A stretch of 64,000 nt of DNA from Streptomyces sp. HmicA12 (GCF_000373565.1 NZ_KB891852.1:248001-312000); one strand, 5' to 3'. Numbered from the stretch's first letter, positions 25,937 through 34,687 are shown. Numbers and translations: made by a program. The notes: generated by a model from the letters alone, not told the origin.

Positions 25937-27076
25937 ATGCCAGACGCGCACGCTGCCGGCCTTGATGCCCGGCCTTACGACGCCCTGTTGCTTCTCTCCT
26001 TCGGAGGGCCGGAGGGCCCCGACGACGTCGTCCCGTTCCTGGAGAACGTGACGAGGGGCCGCGGCATCCCCAAGGAGCGGCTCAAGGAAGTCGGCCAGCA
26101 CTACTTCCAGTTCGGCGGGGTCAGCCCGATCAACGACCAGAACAGGGCGCTGCTCGACGCCCTGCGCAAGGACTTCGCCGAGCACGGCCTGGACCTGCCG
26201 GTCTACTGGGGCAACAGGAACTGGGCGCCGTATCTGACCGACACCCTGCGCGAGATGGTCACCGACGGGCACCGCCGCATCCTGACCCTCGCCACCAGCG
26301 CGTACGCCTCGTACTCGGGCTGCCGCCAGTACCGCGAGAACCTCGCGGAGTCGCTCGCCGCACTGGAGGCCGAAGGCCTGGAGCTGCCGACGATCGACAA
26401 GCTGCGCCACTACTTCAACCACCCCGGCTTCGTGCGACCCATGATCGACGGCGTCCTGAAGTCCCTCGCGGACCTCCCCGACGACGTGCGCTCCGGCGCC
26501 CACCTCGCCTTCACCACGCACTCCATCCCCAACGCCGCGGCGGACACCTCGGGCCCCGTGGAGGACCACGGCGACGGCGGCGCGTACGTGAAGCAGCACC
26601 TGGACGTCGCGCGGCTGATCGCGGACGCGGTGCGCGAGGAGACCGGCGTCGACCACCCCTGGCAGCTCGTCTACCAGTCGCGCTCCGGCGCCCCGCACAT
26701 CCCGTGGCTGGAGCCCGACATCTGCGACCACCTGGAGGAGCGGAAGTCCGCCGGGGTTCCCGCCGTCGTCATGGTCCCCATCGGCTTCGTCTCGGACCAC
26801 ATGGAGGTCCTGTACGACCTCGACACGGAGGCCGAGGCGAAGGCCGCGGAGATCGGCCTCCCGGTCCGCCGCTCCGCCACCGTCGGCGCCGACCCGCGCT
26901 TCGCGGAAGCCGTGCGCGAGCTGGTCCTGGAGCGGGCCGCCGCGGAGAGCGGCAGGAACGTCACACCCTGCGCACTTGGCGCGCTCGGCGCGAGTCACGA
27001 CCTCTGCCCGGTGGGCTGCTGCCCGGCCCGCGCCCTCAAGCCCGCGGCCGCGGGCGCCGACAGCCCGTACGCGTAA
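25937..27076 (+). CDS. hemH: Ferrochelatase (coproporphyrin-type, CpfC/HemH)
   Basis: 379 residues from the ATG at 25937; the frame extends upstream but the alignment starts here. It inserts Fe2+ into coproporphyrin III, the actinobacterial route, rather than into protoporphyrin. Family segments are [14 protein letters not shown] (about 18-31), NRNWAPY near 93-99, the metal-site His in TTHSIP (about 194-199), and Glu in the [16 protein letters not shown] segment. Cys129, Cys345, Cys357 and Cys361/362 fit the [2Fe-2S] cluster ligands of actinobacterial ferrochelatases. The rest of haem synthesis is not nearby. Followed by suhB 9 bases downstream, probably one transcript. Confidence 0.93.
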   Translation: MPDAHAAGLDARPYDALLLLSFGGPEGPDDVVPFLENVTRGRGIPKERLKEVGQHYFQFGGVSPINDQNRALLDALRKDFAEHGLDLPVYWGNRNWAPYLTDTLREMVTDGHRRILTLATSAYASYSGCRQYRENLAESLAALEAEGLELPTIDKLRHYFNHPGFVRPMIDGVLKSLADLPDDVRSGAHLAFTTHSIPNAAADTSGPVEDHGDGGAYVKQHLDVARLIADAVREETGVDHPWQLVYQSRSGAPHIPWLEPDICDHLEERKSAGVPAVVMVPIGFVSDHMEVLYDLDTEAEAKAAEIGLPVRRSATVGADPRFAEAVRELVLERAAAESGRNVTPCALGALGASHDLCPVGCCPARALKPAAAGADSPYA

Positions 27077-27085
27077 GGACGCCCG

Positions 27086-27901
27086 ATGACAGATCTGACC
27101 GACCTGACGGCCCTGAAGGCAGAGCTGCTCGACGTCGCCCTGGAGGCCGCGGACCGCGCGGGCGCCTTCCTGCGCGACGGCCGCCCCGCCGACCTCGGCG
27201 TCGCCGCCACCAAGACGAGCGCCGTCGACGTGGTCACCGAGATGGACATCGCGTCCGAGAAGCTGATCACGGACTTCCTGGCCGAGCGCCGCCCCGACGA
27301 CGGTGTGCTCGGCGAGGAGGGCGCCGCCTCGGACGGCACCAGCGGCGTCACCTGGGTGATCGACCCCATCGACGGCACGGTCAACTACCTTTACGGGCGC
27401 CCCGACTGGTCCGTCTCGATCGCGGCCCGCAAGGACGGCGAGACGATCGTCGGCGTGGTCGCGGCCCCGATGCGGGGCGAGACCTACCGTGCCGTGCTCG
27501 GCGAGGGCGCCCACGTGAACGACCGGCGCGCCCGCGCGCGCGTGGCACCACCGTTCGCACAGGCCCTCGTGGGTACCGGCTTCGGCTACCTGGAGGAGCG
27601 CAGGGCCCATCAGGCCGACGTCGTACGGGAGTTGATCCCGCGTGTACGCGACATCCGGCGCGGCGGCTCGGCCGCCATCGACCTGTGCGACGTAGCCGTC
27701 GGCCGGCTGGACGCGTACTACGAACGCGGCCTCAACCCCTGGGACTTCGCGGCCGGTGAGCTCATCGCGCGCGAGGCGGGCGCCCTGACCGGCGGCCGTC
27801 CCGGCGACGTCGCGTCGACCGAGCTGACCGTCGCCGCGCCGCCCGGCCTCTTCGAGCCGCTGCAGAAGTGGCTGGAAGAGCTGGGCGCCTGGCACGACTG
27901 A
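27086..27901 (+). CDS. suhB: Inositol monophosphatase family protein (SuhB-like)
   Basis: 271 residues. It is a Mg-dependent phosphatase of the inositol monophosphatase family. The metal-site Glu pair is in GEEGAA (about 74-79), the signature WVIDPIDGTVNY is at about 90-101, and the second signature is NPWDFAAGELIAREAGA (about 217-233). The substrate could be inositol-1-phosphate (phosphatidylinositol or mycothiol routes), histidinol phosphate or fructose-1,6-bisphosphate. Context does not decide, and I keep the symbol only for the family. Probably co-transcribed with hemH; a strong terminator follows. Confidence 0.88.
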   Translation: MTDLTDLTALKAELLDVALEAADRAGAFLRDGRPADLGVAATKTSAVDVVTEMDIASEKLITDFLAERRPDDGVLGEEGAASDGTSGVTWVIDPIDGTVNYLYGRPDWSVSIAARKDGETIVGVVAAPMRGETYRAVLGEGAHVNDRRARARVAPPFAQALVGTGFGYLEERRAHQADVVRELIPRVRDIRRGGSAAIDLCDVAVGRLDAYYERGLNPWDFAAGELIAREAGALTGGRPGDVASTELTVAAPPGLFEPLQKWLEELGAWHD

Positions 27902-27926
27902 GCCCGAAGCTCCCAAGACGCACGAA

Positions 27927-27970
27927 AGGGCCCCGGCGCCCGCCTGGATCGAACCAGGCGCCGGGGCCCT
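27927..27970. terminator. Bidirectional terminator between suhB and a small gene
   Basis: A long stem, AGGGCCCCGGCGCC plus TGG pairing with CCAGGCGCCGGGGCCCT, with a 4-base bulge on the left arm and a short loop. CTCTT follows on the right. It lies between convergent genes. Confidence 0.85.
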
Positions 27971-27988
27971 CTTGCGTGGTGCCGTGTG

Positions 27989-28162
27989 TCAGACGCTCGT
28001 GGCGTGGATCTCCACGCCGTGCTCGGCCGCGAGGCGGTGGAGATCGTCCAACTCGCCCTGCTCGACCTCGGCAAGGAAGTCGTCGCCGGTCTCGCGCGCC
28101 CGCGTCAGGTCGGTCTCGGCCGCCTTTATGCGCTGCAGCAGTCCTGCGGTGAATGCATCCAT
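27989..28162 (-). CDS. Small conserved hypothetical protein
   Basis: 57 residues from the ATG at 28162. It starts MDAFTAGLLQRIKAAETDL and continues as an amphipathic, strongly charged helix pair (Ala/Glu/Leu/Arg-rich), with no membrane segment or cysteine. Small proteins of this type are found beside suhB and cutRS in streptomycetes as far as I recall; function unknown. The terminator at 27927-27970 closes it. The open frame runs further upstream, but its composition there is unlike coding sequence. Confidence 0.6.
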   Translation of the reverse strand: MDAFTAGLLQRIKAAETDLTRARETGDDFLAEVEQGELDDLHRLAAEHGVEIHATSV

Positions 28163-28520
28163 GGTTGCGCCCCCTCGTCCTGGGTCGTGGGTCGGTGGCA
28201 CGGGGGTGTGCCCTGTGGAAGGGGCGATCACGTCTCGAGCCGCTCTGCGGAAAGCAAGCTCGACAGCGGCTCGTGGCATGCCACATACAAAGCGTGATCG
28301 CGGGTGTAGTGCCGTCCTCCCCACGCACTCTTCCGGAGAAACCTCGACCCCTCCAGAAATCCTGAACGAATCCCGCATTCCTCGGACTCCAGGCCGCCTT
28401 ACAGCCGGTTTATGGCCGAAAGGGGCAGGATGGGGAACCACAACCCGTGACCGGACCTGCCCCCGCGCGCCCGAGCGCTGCCGGTGGCCGACCAGAGGCA
28501 TTAGAGGAAGGACAAGCGAC
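28163..28520. other. Intergenic region upstream of cutR with nested inverted repeats
   Basis: 358 bases. The first half contains nested dyads: CGATCACG (28225-28232) with CGTGATCG (28293-28300), CGAGCCGCT (28236-28244) with AGCGGCTCG (28265-28273), and a 12-bp palindrome GTGGCATGCCAC (28273-28284). The second half, next to cutR, shows no gene; GAGGAAGGA at 28504-28512 is the cutR ribosome site. Confidence 0.6.
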
Positions 28521-29174
28521 GTGCGCGTACTCGTCGTCGAGGACGAGCAGCTGCTCGCCGATGCGGTGGCCACCGGACTGCGCCGGGAGGCCATGGCCGT
28601 CGACGTCGTGTACGACGGTGCGGCCGCCCTGGAGCGCATCGGCGTCAACGACTACGACGTGGTCGTCCTCGACCGCGACCTCCCGCTCGTGCACGGCGAC
28701 GACGTCGCCCGCAAGATCGTCGAGCTGGGCATGCCCACCCGCATCCTCATGCTGACCGCCTCCGGTGACGTGAGCGACCGCGTGGAGGGCCTGGAGCTGG
28801 GCGCCGACGACTACCTGCCCAAGCCCTTCGCGTTCAGCGAGCTGACGGCCCGTGTCCGCGCCCTCGGGCGGCGTACGAGCGTTCCGCTGCCGCCCGTCCT
28901 GGAGCGTGCCGGCATCAAGCTCGACCCGAACCGCCGCGAGGTGTTCCGCGACGGCAAGGAGATCCAGCTCGCGCCGAAGGAGTTCGCCGTTCTCGAGGTG
29001 CTGCTGCGCAGCGAGGGCGCCGTCGTCTCGGCCGAGCAGCTCCTGGAGAAGGCCTGGGACGAGAACACGGACCCGTTCACGAACGTCGTGCGCGTCACCG
29101 TCATGACCCTGCGCCGCAAGCTCGGTGAGCCCGCGGTCATCGTCACCGTGCCGGGCTCCGGGTACCGGATCTGA
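28521..29174 (+). CDS. cutR: CutR, OmpR-family response regulator
   Basis: 217 residues from a GTG at 28521, with GAGGAAGGA upstream. The receiver domain (1-115) has acidic residues E7/D8, phosphoacceptor Asp51 in VVVLDRDLP, Thr near 80 and Lys near 101 (LPKPF). The C-terminal OmpR-type winged helix (about 125-217) ends in VPGSGYRI. With the downstream kinase it forms the CutRS pair, which in Streptomyces influences secondary metabolism and the cell-envelope/secretion stress response (remembered literature). The kinase gene starts 7 bases after the stop, so the two are co-transcribed. Confidence 0.9.
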   Translation: MRVLVVEDEQLLADAVATGLRREAMAVDVVYDGAAALERIGVNDYDVVVLDRDLPLVHGDDVARKIVELGMPTRILMLTASGDVSDRVEGLELGADDYLPKPFAFSELTARVRALGRRTSVPLPPVLERAGIKLDPNRREVFRDGKEIQLAPKEFAVLEVLLRSEGAVVSAEQLLEKAWDENTDPFTNVVRVTVMTLRRKLGEPAVIVTVPGSGYRI

Positions 29175-29181
29175 TCCGCCG

Positions 29182-30435
29182 ATGGCCTCCTCACCCGCGC
29201 CACCCAAGCCCACGGCGCCACCGAAGCCGACATGGATGCCCGGGGCGAAGGACGATCCGCCCTTCCCCTGGCTGCGTCCGACCATCCGCATAAGGCTCAC
29301 GCTCCTGTACGGCGGCATGTTCCTGATCGCGGGCATCCTGCTGCTGTCGATCATCTATCTGCTCGCGGCACAGGCACTGAACGTGGGCAGCGAGCTGCCG
29401 TTCAAGATCGTCACCGACGGCAATTCGGTGAAAATCGTCAGCAACCTGTGCAGCTTCCCGTCCAACCCGTCGGACTCCCAGCTGAACGACGCGCTGAACC
29501 AGTGCGTCGCCCAGCAGCGCAATCACGCTCTCGACGTGCTGCTGAGCCGCTCCCTGATGGCGCTGCTCGGTCTCGCGATCATCGCCTTCGCCTTCGGTTA
29601 CGCGATGGCCGGCCGCGTCCTGTCCCCGCTCGGCCGCATCACGCGCACCGCGCGCCGCGTGGCCGGCACGGACCTGACGCGCCGCATCGAGCTGGACGGC
29701 CCGGACGACGAACTGAAGGAACTTTCGGACACCTTCGACGAGATGCTGGACCGCCTGGAGCGGGCGTTCACGGCCCAGCAGCGCTTCGTCGGCAACGCGT
29801 CGCACGAGCTGCGCACACCGCTCGCGATCAACCGGACCCTCCTGGAGGTCCACCTCTCCGATCCGGGCGCCCCCGTGGAGCTCCAGCAGCTCGGCAAGAC
29901 CCTTCTGGCCACGAACGAGCGAAGCGAGCAGCTCGTGGAAGGCCTCCTCCTGCTCGCCCGGAGCGACAACCAGATCGTCGAGCGCAAGCCCGTGAACCTG
30001 GCGGAGGTCGCCTCACAGGCGATCGACCAGACCAGGTCCGAGGCCGACGAGAAGGACGTGGAGATCCGCGGTGAGCGCAAGGAAGCGGTCATCCAGGGCA
30101 ACGGCGTACTCCTGGAGCGCATCGCGCTGAACCTCGTGCAGAACGCCGTTCGGTACAACATCCCCGAGGGTGGCTGGGTCGAGATCGACACCGAGGCGCA
30201 GCACGGACAGGCGGTGCTGGTCGTCGCGAACACGGGCCCGGTGGTCCCCGCGTACGAGATCGACAACCTCTTCGAGCCGTTCCGGCGGCTGCGTACCGAG
30301 CGCACAGGAAGTGACAAGGGCGTGGGCCTCGGCCTGTCCATCGCGCGGTCCGTGGCGCGCGCCCACGGCGGCCGTATCGCCGCCGAGCCCCGTGAGGGGG
30401 GTGGGCTCGTGATGCGGGTCACCCTGCCGATCTGA
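29182..30435 (+). CDS. cutS: CutS, membrane sensor histidine kinase
   Basis: 417 residues from the ATG at 29182. A Pro-rich cytoplasmic N-terminus precedes membrane span 1 (about 39-64). A short extracellular domain (65-120) contains exactly two cysteines, Cys90 and Cys108. Span 2 is at about 122-144, followed by HAMP (about 143-195), then HisKA with His208 in NASHELRTPLA. The HATPase domain has N box QNAVRYN and G boxes near GVGLGLSI. The paired extracellular cysteines suggest sensing of disulfide or redox state outside the cell, consistent with reports on CutS. Partner of CutR directly upstream. Confidence 0.9.
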   Translation: MASSPAPPKPTAPPKPTWMPGAKDDPPFPWLRPTIRIRLTLLYGGMFLIAGILLLSIIYLLAAQALNVGSELPFKIVTDGNSVKIVSNLCSFPSNPSDSQLNDALNQCVAQQRNHALDVLLSRSLMALLGLAIIAFAFGYAMAGRVLSPLGRITRTARRVAGTDLTRRIELDGPDDELKELSDTFDEMLDRLERAFTAQQRFVGNASHELRTPLAINRTLLEVHLSDPGAPVELQQLGKTLLATNERSEQLVEGLLLLARSDNQIVERKPVNLAEVASQAIDQTRSEADEKDVEIRGERKEAVIQGNGVLLERIALNLVQNAVRYNIPEGGWVEIDTEAQHGQAVLVVANTGPVVPAYEIDNLFEPFRRLRTERTGSDKGVGLGLSIARSVARAHGGRIAAEPREGGGLVMRVTLPI

Positions 30436-30864
30436 GGCGGTTCAAGGTGCACAGCGCGTGTGGATCTGACATGCTTCCGCCGACGCGCTGACGGAGTTCG
30501 CTTTTAGCGGAATTTTCGGGACCTGCGCCCGGAGAGGGCGTGTGTGATCGATCACAAGGGCGAATTTCCGGTCATCTACGCTCCGTGATCGCACAAGGCG
30601 CCGGATAGCCGGGAAAATCCGGGTTTTCGGGCGCCATGATCACGGGAAGTACACGGGATGGCGCCTGTGCGGTGCGGCACGAGGACCGTGTACGGTCCCG
30701 TTCGCCACCCAAGCTGATCACTCTTGAGGGATCCGGTTGGGTGTCGATTGAGTAACAGACCTTGATGTGAGGCAAAATCTCCGCCTCAGGTCGGGCACAA
30801 GTCCGGCCTCTCATGCGTTACGTGCGCTGAGACACCTGCAGACACCCAGAGGGGGAGAGGCGAC
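30436..30864. other. Long intergenic region between cutS and the DUF4193 gene
   Basis: 429 bases without a supported gene. It holds a perfect 14-bp palindrome (30543-30556), related GTGATCG and TGATCAC words near 30586, 30636 and 30716, and a small TGAGGC/GCCTCA hairpin near 30767-30787. A GGGGGAGAGG ribosome site serves the DUF4193 gene. No terminator with a convincing stem follows cutS directly. Confidence 0.5.
30543..30556. promoter_or_regulatory. 14-bp perfect palindrome, candidate regulator site
   Basis: TGTGATCGATCACA is a perfect dyad, with the TGTGA/TCACA arms of CRP-like sites but a 4-base rather than 6-base centre. It lies 108 bases past cutS and about 310 bases upstream of the DUF4193 start. 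GntR-type or CRP-type recognition are both possible. Confidence 0.45.
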
Positions 30865-31161
30865 ATGGCTACGGACTACGACACTCCACGCAAGACCGAT
30901 GACGACCTCAATGAGGACAGCATCGAAGAACTGAAGTCCCGGCGGAACGACAAGTCCGCGTCGAACGTCGACGTGGACGAGTTCGAGGCGGCGGAAGGCC
31001 TGGAACTTCCGGGCGCCGACCTCTCGAACGAAGAGCTGGCCGTCCGCGTCCTGCCCAAGCAGCAGGACGAGTTCACCTGCATGAGCTGCTTCCTGGTGCA
31101 CCACCGCAGCCAGCTCGCGCGGGAGAAGAACGGGCAGCCGATCTGCCGCGACTGCGACTGA
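30865..31161 (+). CDS. DUF4193 family protein (zinc-ribbon)
   Basis: 98 residues from the ATG at 30865. An acidic N-terminal half (residues 1-60) is followed by a zinc-ribbon-like C-terminus with CMSC (about 72-75) and CRDC (about 94-97). This is the conserved actinobacterial DUF4193 (mycobacterial Rv2699c type); function unknown. The four cysteines and the acidic tail suggest a protein that binds RNA polymerase, RNA or another protein. It opens the conserved block that continues with DUF3093 and dut. A 13-base gap separates it from the next gene. Confidence 0.88.
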   Translation: MATDYDTPRKTDDDLNEDSIEELKSRRNDKSASNVDVDEFEAAEGLELPGADLSNEELAVRVLPKQQDEFTCMSCFLVHHRSQLAREKNGQPICRDCD

Positions 31162-31174
31162 GGCAGGGTCGGGC

Positions 31175-32176
31175 ATGACTGGCTCGACCCCGCCCTGGAA
31201 GCGCCGCACCTGGACCAAGCGCCGGGATGCGGCTCAAGGCCCGTCCAAGGCCGTGCGTGACGACGAGCGAGGCTCTTTCCCTGGCGTCTCCGGTACCCCC
31301 GGCGACTCCGGAGAAGACGCCTCGCTCGAATCGGCGAACGGACACGAGGTGACGGGCGACCTGGCGGCAGCGGCGACAGCGGGCGTCGTGGACGCCGTGG
31401 AACTGCGTGACGCCGACGCGGCCGTGGGCACGGAGACCAAGGCGCAGCTGACCAGACGCCGGGTCACCGCCGTCAGAGACGGCGTCCGAAAGAGCGGTAG
31501 CGCCGCGAGAACGGGGATGGCCAAGGGCGGCGCCGCCGCCAAGGCCGGCATCGGCTATCTCGCCGACCAGATCATCAGGAACGCTCCGCGAGTGCCCGTA
31601 CGGGACCTCGCGGCCCTCCGCAAGCAGTTCCCGGGCCTCGGGCCCGAGCAACTCGCGGACAAACTCGTCGCCGGCGCGGCGAACGCGACGTCCACGGTGG
31701 GCGCCGGGGTCGGCGCCGCGGCGATGCTGCCCGTGCCGCCCGCCATGCCCACCGAGCTGGCCGCGGAGATCACGGGCGTGGCGGCCATCGAGCTGAAACT
31801 CATCGCCGAACTGCACGAGGTGTACGGCGCGCGCCCGCCCGGCAATCTGAAGGACCGCAGCACGGCCTACCTGCACTCGTGGTCGGACGAGCGGGGCATC
31901 GACGTGTCCAGGCCGACGACGATCAACGTGGCGCTCGGCGGTCAGATGAAGCGCGAACTGCGCCAGCAGATCATGAAGCGCATGGTGCGCAACCTGCCCA
32001 GCCTGACGCCGTTCATGATCGGCGCGGCGGTGGGGGCGCTGATGAACCGCCGCGACACCAAGAGGCTGGCCGAGCGGATCCGTAAGGACCTGCGGGCCAC
32101 CCAGGTGCCCTGGGACGCGCTCGGCGATCTGCCGCCCCTGGAGGCCCCGAGGGACGCCCTGGAGATCGAGGGCTGA
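31175..32176 (+). CDS. Conserved hypothetical protein, possibly EcsC-like, membrane-associated
   Basis: 333 residues. The N-terminal 120 residues are polar and disordered-looking. From about 130 onwards there are Gly/Ala-rich amphipathic helices (GMAKGGAAAKAGIGYLADQI), a hydrophobic stretch AGVGAAAMLPVPPAMPTELAA, and then ITGVAAIELKLIAELHEVYG (about residues 198-217), which recalls EcsC-family proteins. Another hydrophobic helix is SLTPFMIGAAVGALMNRRD (about 275-293). This pattern fits a peripheral or re-entrant membrane protein rather than a transporter. It lies 13 bases after the DUF4193 gene and is likely co-transcribed. The function is not known, and the family assignment is tentative. 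Confidence 0.7.
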   Translation: MTGSTPPWKRRTWTKRRDAAQGPSKAVRDDERGSFPGVSGTPGDSGEDASLESANGHEVTGDLAAAATAGVVDAVELRDADAAVGTETKAQLTRRRVTAVRDGVRKSGSAARTGMAKGGAAAKAGIGYLADQIIRNAPRVPVRDLAALRKQFPGLGPEQLADKLVAGAANATSTVGAGVGAAAMLPVPPAMPTELAAEITGVAAIELKLIAELHEVYGARPPGNLKDRSTAYLHSWSDERGIDVSRPTTINVALGGQMKRELRQQIMKRMVRNLPSLTPFMIGAAVGALMNRRDTKRLAERIRKDLRATQVPWDALGDLPPLEAPRDALEIEG

Positions 32177-32226
32177 ACCTGCCGGGGGTCTGCCGGAGGC
32201 CGAGGCCCGAGCCCGCGGCGCGGGCG

Positions 32227-32679
32227 TCAGACGCCGGCGCTCAGAGCCTTTGCCAAAGCTTCAGGTTCGCGGGTCGAGAGGTACACGTACGGGGTCGGGT
32301 CCTGGGGGTCCGTGATCTCGGCCCGTACGGCCGTCGGGACGTAGCTGCGCAGCACCATGAAGGCGCGCGGGTCGGCCTTGTGCATGCGCCAGGCGCGGGC
32401 CTCCTCGGGGTCCAGGACGTGCACCTCGCCCAGCGCCGACAGCGGGATCTTCGCGTCGCCCGCGATCAGCGAGTCGGCCACCACGCGGATCCGGATCGAG
32501 CCGTACGAGCTGGTGATCACGGCGGACACGAGCAGTCCGGCGACGAAGCCGCCGAGCAGCGGCAGCGTGCCGAAGGGCAGCGCGATGATGCCGCACGCGA
32601 GGCCCACGAGGAATGAGACGAGCCACCACGAACGGGGCGCGGTGAGTCGTTCTTCGTAAGGCGTCGTCGAGAGCTCCAT
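32227..32679 (-). CDS. DUF3093 family membrane protein
   Basis: 150 residues. It starts MELSTTPYEERLTAPRSWW and has two closely spaced membrane spans (about 20-56), followed by a compact soluble domain with a GEVHVLDPEEARAWR segment (residues 84-98) and a TPYVYLSTREPEALA tail. These are the features of actinobacterial DUF3093 (mycobacterial Rv2698 type), which is nearly always found beside dut; function unknown. Divergent from the thioesterase-dut operon, with 113 bases between them. Confidence 0.88.
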   Translation of the reverse strand: MELSTTPYEERLTAPRSWWLVSFLVGLACGIIALPFGTLPLLGGFVAGLLVSAVITSSYGSIRIRVVADSLIAGDAKIPLSALGEVHVLDPEEARAWRMHKADPRAFMVLRSYVPTAVRAEITDPQDPTPYVYLSTREPEALAKALSAGV

Positions 32680-32792
32680 GCGGACAAGCTTGGCACGATG
32701 CGTGAAGCCACAGCTGAATGGGGGCGGTCCGCGCGCAGCGCTGTCGGGTAGGGCGGTGGTGGGAGACGGGCGGGCGGGTAAGGTCTGCGCCT

Positions 32793-33377
32793 GTGAGTGG
32801 TACTTCAGCAGCTCTGACGCCCCCGGCCGACGCCATAGCGCCCGTACGGCACCCCGACGCGCCCGCTCCCGGTGAGCTTCTCGGCGCGCACTACGGACAC
32901 TGTTTCGGCTGCGGCGGCGAACAGCCGCACGGGCTGCACCTGGAGGCGCGGGCCGGCGAGGGTGTCACCGTCACCGCCGAGTTCACCGTGCGCGCCGCCC
33001 ATCAGGGCGCGCCCGGCCTCGCGCACGGCGGTCTGCTCGCCACCGCGCTCGACGAGACGCTCGGCTCCCTGAACTGGCTGACCCAGACCATCGCCGTGAC
33101 CGGGCGCCTGGAGACGGACTATGTGCGGCCCGTGCCCGTGGACACCGTGCTGCATCTGTCCGCCGAGATCACCGCGGTGGCCGGGCGCAAGATCTACTCG
33201 ACCGCGACCGGCCGGATCGGCGGCCCTGACGGGCCCGTCGCCGTCCGCGCCGACGCCCTCTTCATCGAGGTCAAGGTCGACCACTTCATCGACAACGGCC
33301 GCAAGGAAGAGATCCAGGCGGCCATGAGCGACCCGGACCAGATCCGGCGTGCCCGTGCCTTCGAGGTGAACCCGTGA
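32793..33377 (+). CDS. Hotdog-fold thioesterase (PaaI family)
   Basis: 194 residues from a GTG at 32793. A single hotdog domain (about 45-165) contains the PaaI-type motif APGLAHGGLLATALDETLG (residues 70-88), with the catalytic Asp/Glu region and the preceding HGG loop. An N-terminal extension includes CFGCGGEQPHGL (about 41-52), where two Cys and a His could bind a metal; this extension is shared by many actinobacterial members. It probably hydrolyses an acyl-CoA. Its stop overlaps the GTG of dut (GTGA), so the two are translated together, an odd pairing metabolically. Confidence 0.85.
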   Translation: MSGTSAALTPPADAIAPVRHPDAPAPGELLGAHYGHCFGCGGEQPHGLHLEARAGEGVTVTAEFTVRAAHQGAPGLAHGGLLATALDETLGSLNWLTQTIAVTGRLETDYVRPVPVDTVLHLSAEITAVAGRKIYSTATGRIGGPDGPVAVRADALFIEVKVDHFIDNGRKEEIQAAMSDPDQIRRARAFEVNP

Positions 33378-33901
33378 CGCTTGACGTGCTGATCCGCCGC
33401 GTCGACCCCGACGTGCCCCTGCCCGCGTACGCGCAGCCGGGCGACGCGGGCGCCGATCTGCGGACCACCGAGGCGTGCGAGATCGCCCCCGGGGAGCGGG
33501 CCGTGCTGCCCACCGGGGTGTCTGTCGCGCTGCCCGAGGGGTACGCGGCCTTCGTGCACCCGCGGTCCGGTCTCGCAGCGCGCTGCGGTGTCGCCCTGGT
33601 GAATGCCCCAGGGACGGTGGATGCCGGGTACCGTGGGGAGATCAAGGTGATCGTGGTGAATCTCGACCCGCGCGAGAGCGTGCGGTTCGAGCGCTTCGAC
33701 CGGATTGCCCAACTGGTCGTCCAGCAGGTCGAGAAGGTCCGCTTCCAGGAGGTCGCGGAGCTTCCCGCATCCGTGCGGGCCGAGGGGGGCTTCGGGTCCA
33801 CCGGTGGGCATGCCTCCGTAGGCGTCCCGGCCGATGGCGCGGACGGTCAAAAGGGTGGGAATCGATACGCTTCGGTCGTATCCGACCGGGAAGGACAGTG
33901 A
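33374..33901 (+). CDS. dut: Deoxyuridine 5'-triphosphate nucleotidohydrolase (dUTPase)
   Basis: 175 residues from a GTG at 33374. It is a trimeric dUTPase that removes dUTP and provides dUMP for thymidylate synthesis. All five motifs are present: I AGADLRT, II PRSGLAARCGV, III NAPGTVDAGYRGEI with the catalytic Asp, IV RFDRIAQLV, and V GFGSTGGH, which closes over the active site. The C-terminal extension after motif V (about 25 residues) is longer than in most bacteria. Coupled to the upstream thioesterase, and followed one base later by the DUF3710 gene. Confidence 0.95.
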   Translation: MTLDVLIRRVDPDVPLPAYAQPGDAGADLRTTEACEIAPGERAVLPTGVSVALPEGYAAFVHPRSGLAARCGVALVNAPGTVDAGYRGEIKVIVVNLDPRESVRFERFDRIAQLVVQQVEKVRFQEVAELPASVRAEGGFGSTGGHASVGVPADGADGQKGGNRYASVVSDREGQ

Positions 33902-33902
33902 C

Positions 33903-34670
33903 GTGTTCGGACGTCGCAAGAAGAACGGCGCCGCCGAGGATGCGGCGGGCGAGGCCGAGCAGGTCGTCGACGCTGTCGACAGTGCCGACGTGGACGCCGA
34001 GGGTGGCCGGGAGCGTGTCCGGCTCGAGCCCGAGCCGCGTCCCGACGGACCCTGGGACGACTCCGAGGTCCGCGAGCCCGGCGAGGGCCGGGTCGACCTG
34101 GGCGGAATCTTCGTCCCCGGCGTGGAGGGCATGGAGCTGCGGGTGGAGGTCGCGGGTGACGCGATCGTCGCGGCGACCGTCGTCCTCCGGGACAGCGCGG
34201 TGCAGCTGCAGGCCTTCGCCGCCCCCAAGAAGGAGGGCATCTGGGGCGAGGTCCGCGAGGAGATCGCCACGGGCATCACTCAGCAGGGTGGTGTGATCGA
34301 CGAGGTCGAGGGCCCGCTCGGCTGGGAGCTGCGGGCCCAGGTGCCGGTGCAGCTGCCGGACGGCACGGGCGGTTTCCAGGTCGTGCGGTTCATCGGTGTG
34401 GACGGGCCGCGCTGGTTCCTGCGCGGTGTGATCTCGGGCCAGGGCGCGGTGCAGCCGCAGGCCGCCGGTCTCCTCGAGCAGATCTTCCGGGACACGGTCG
34501 TCGTGCGCGGCGAGGGCCCGATGGCCCCGCGCGACCCGATCGTCCTCAAGCTCCCGGAGGATGCGCAGATGGTCGCCGAGAGTGCCGCCCAGGACTCCCA
34601 GGAGGGCTCGCGCTTCTCCGGTGGCATGGGTCAGCTGGCCCGTGGTCCGGAGATCACCGAGGTCCGCTGA
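33903..34670 (+). CDS. DUF3710 family protein
   Basis: 255 residues from a GTG at 33903. A basic FGRRKKN start and acidic N-terminal region (10-65) precede a conserved core with DLGGIFVPGVEGMELR (about 69-84), an AFAAPKKEGIWGEVR segment and GPRWFLRGVISGQGA (about 176-190). This is DUF3710, the mycobacterial Rv2696c type, always next to dut in actinobacteria; its function is not known. No membrane segment or catalytic motif is evident. A strong terminator follows, ending the thioesterase-dut-DUF3710 operon. Confidence 0.9.
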   Translation: MFGRRKKNGAAEDAAGEAEQVVDAVDSADVDAEGGRERVRLEPEPRPDGPWDDSEVREPGEGRVDLGGIFVPGVEGMELRVEVAGDAIVAATVVLRDSAVQLQAFAAPKKEGIWGEVREEIATGITQQGGVIDEVEGPLGWELRAQVPVQLPDGTGGFQVVRFIGVDGPRWFLRGVISGQGAVQPQAAGLLEQIFRDTVVVRGEGPMAPRDPIVLKLPEDAQMVAESAAQDSQEGSRFSGGMGQLARGPEITEVR

Positions 34671-34687
34671 CGCGCTTCTCGTACGTG

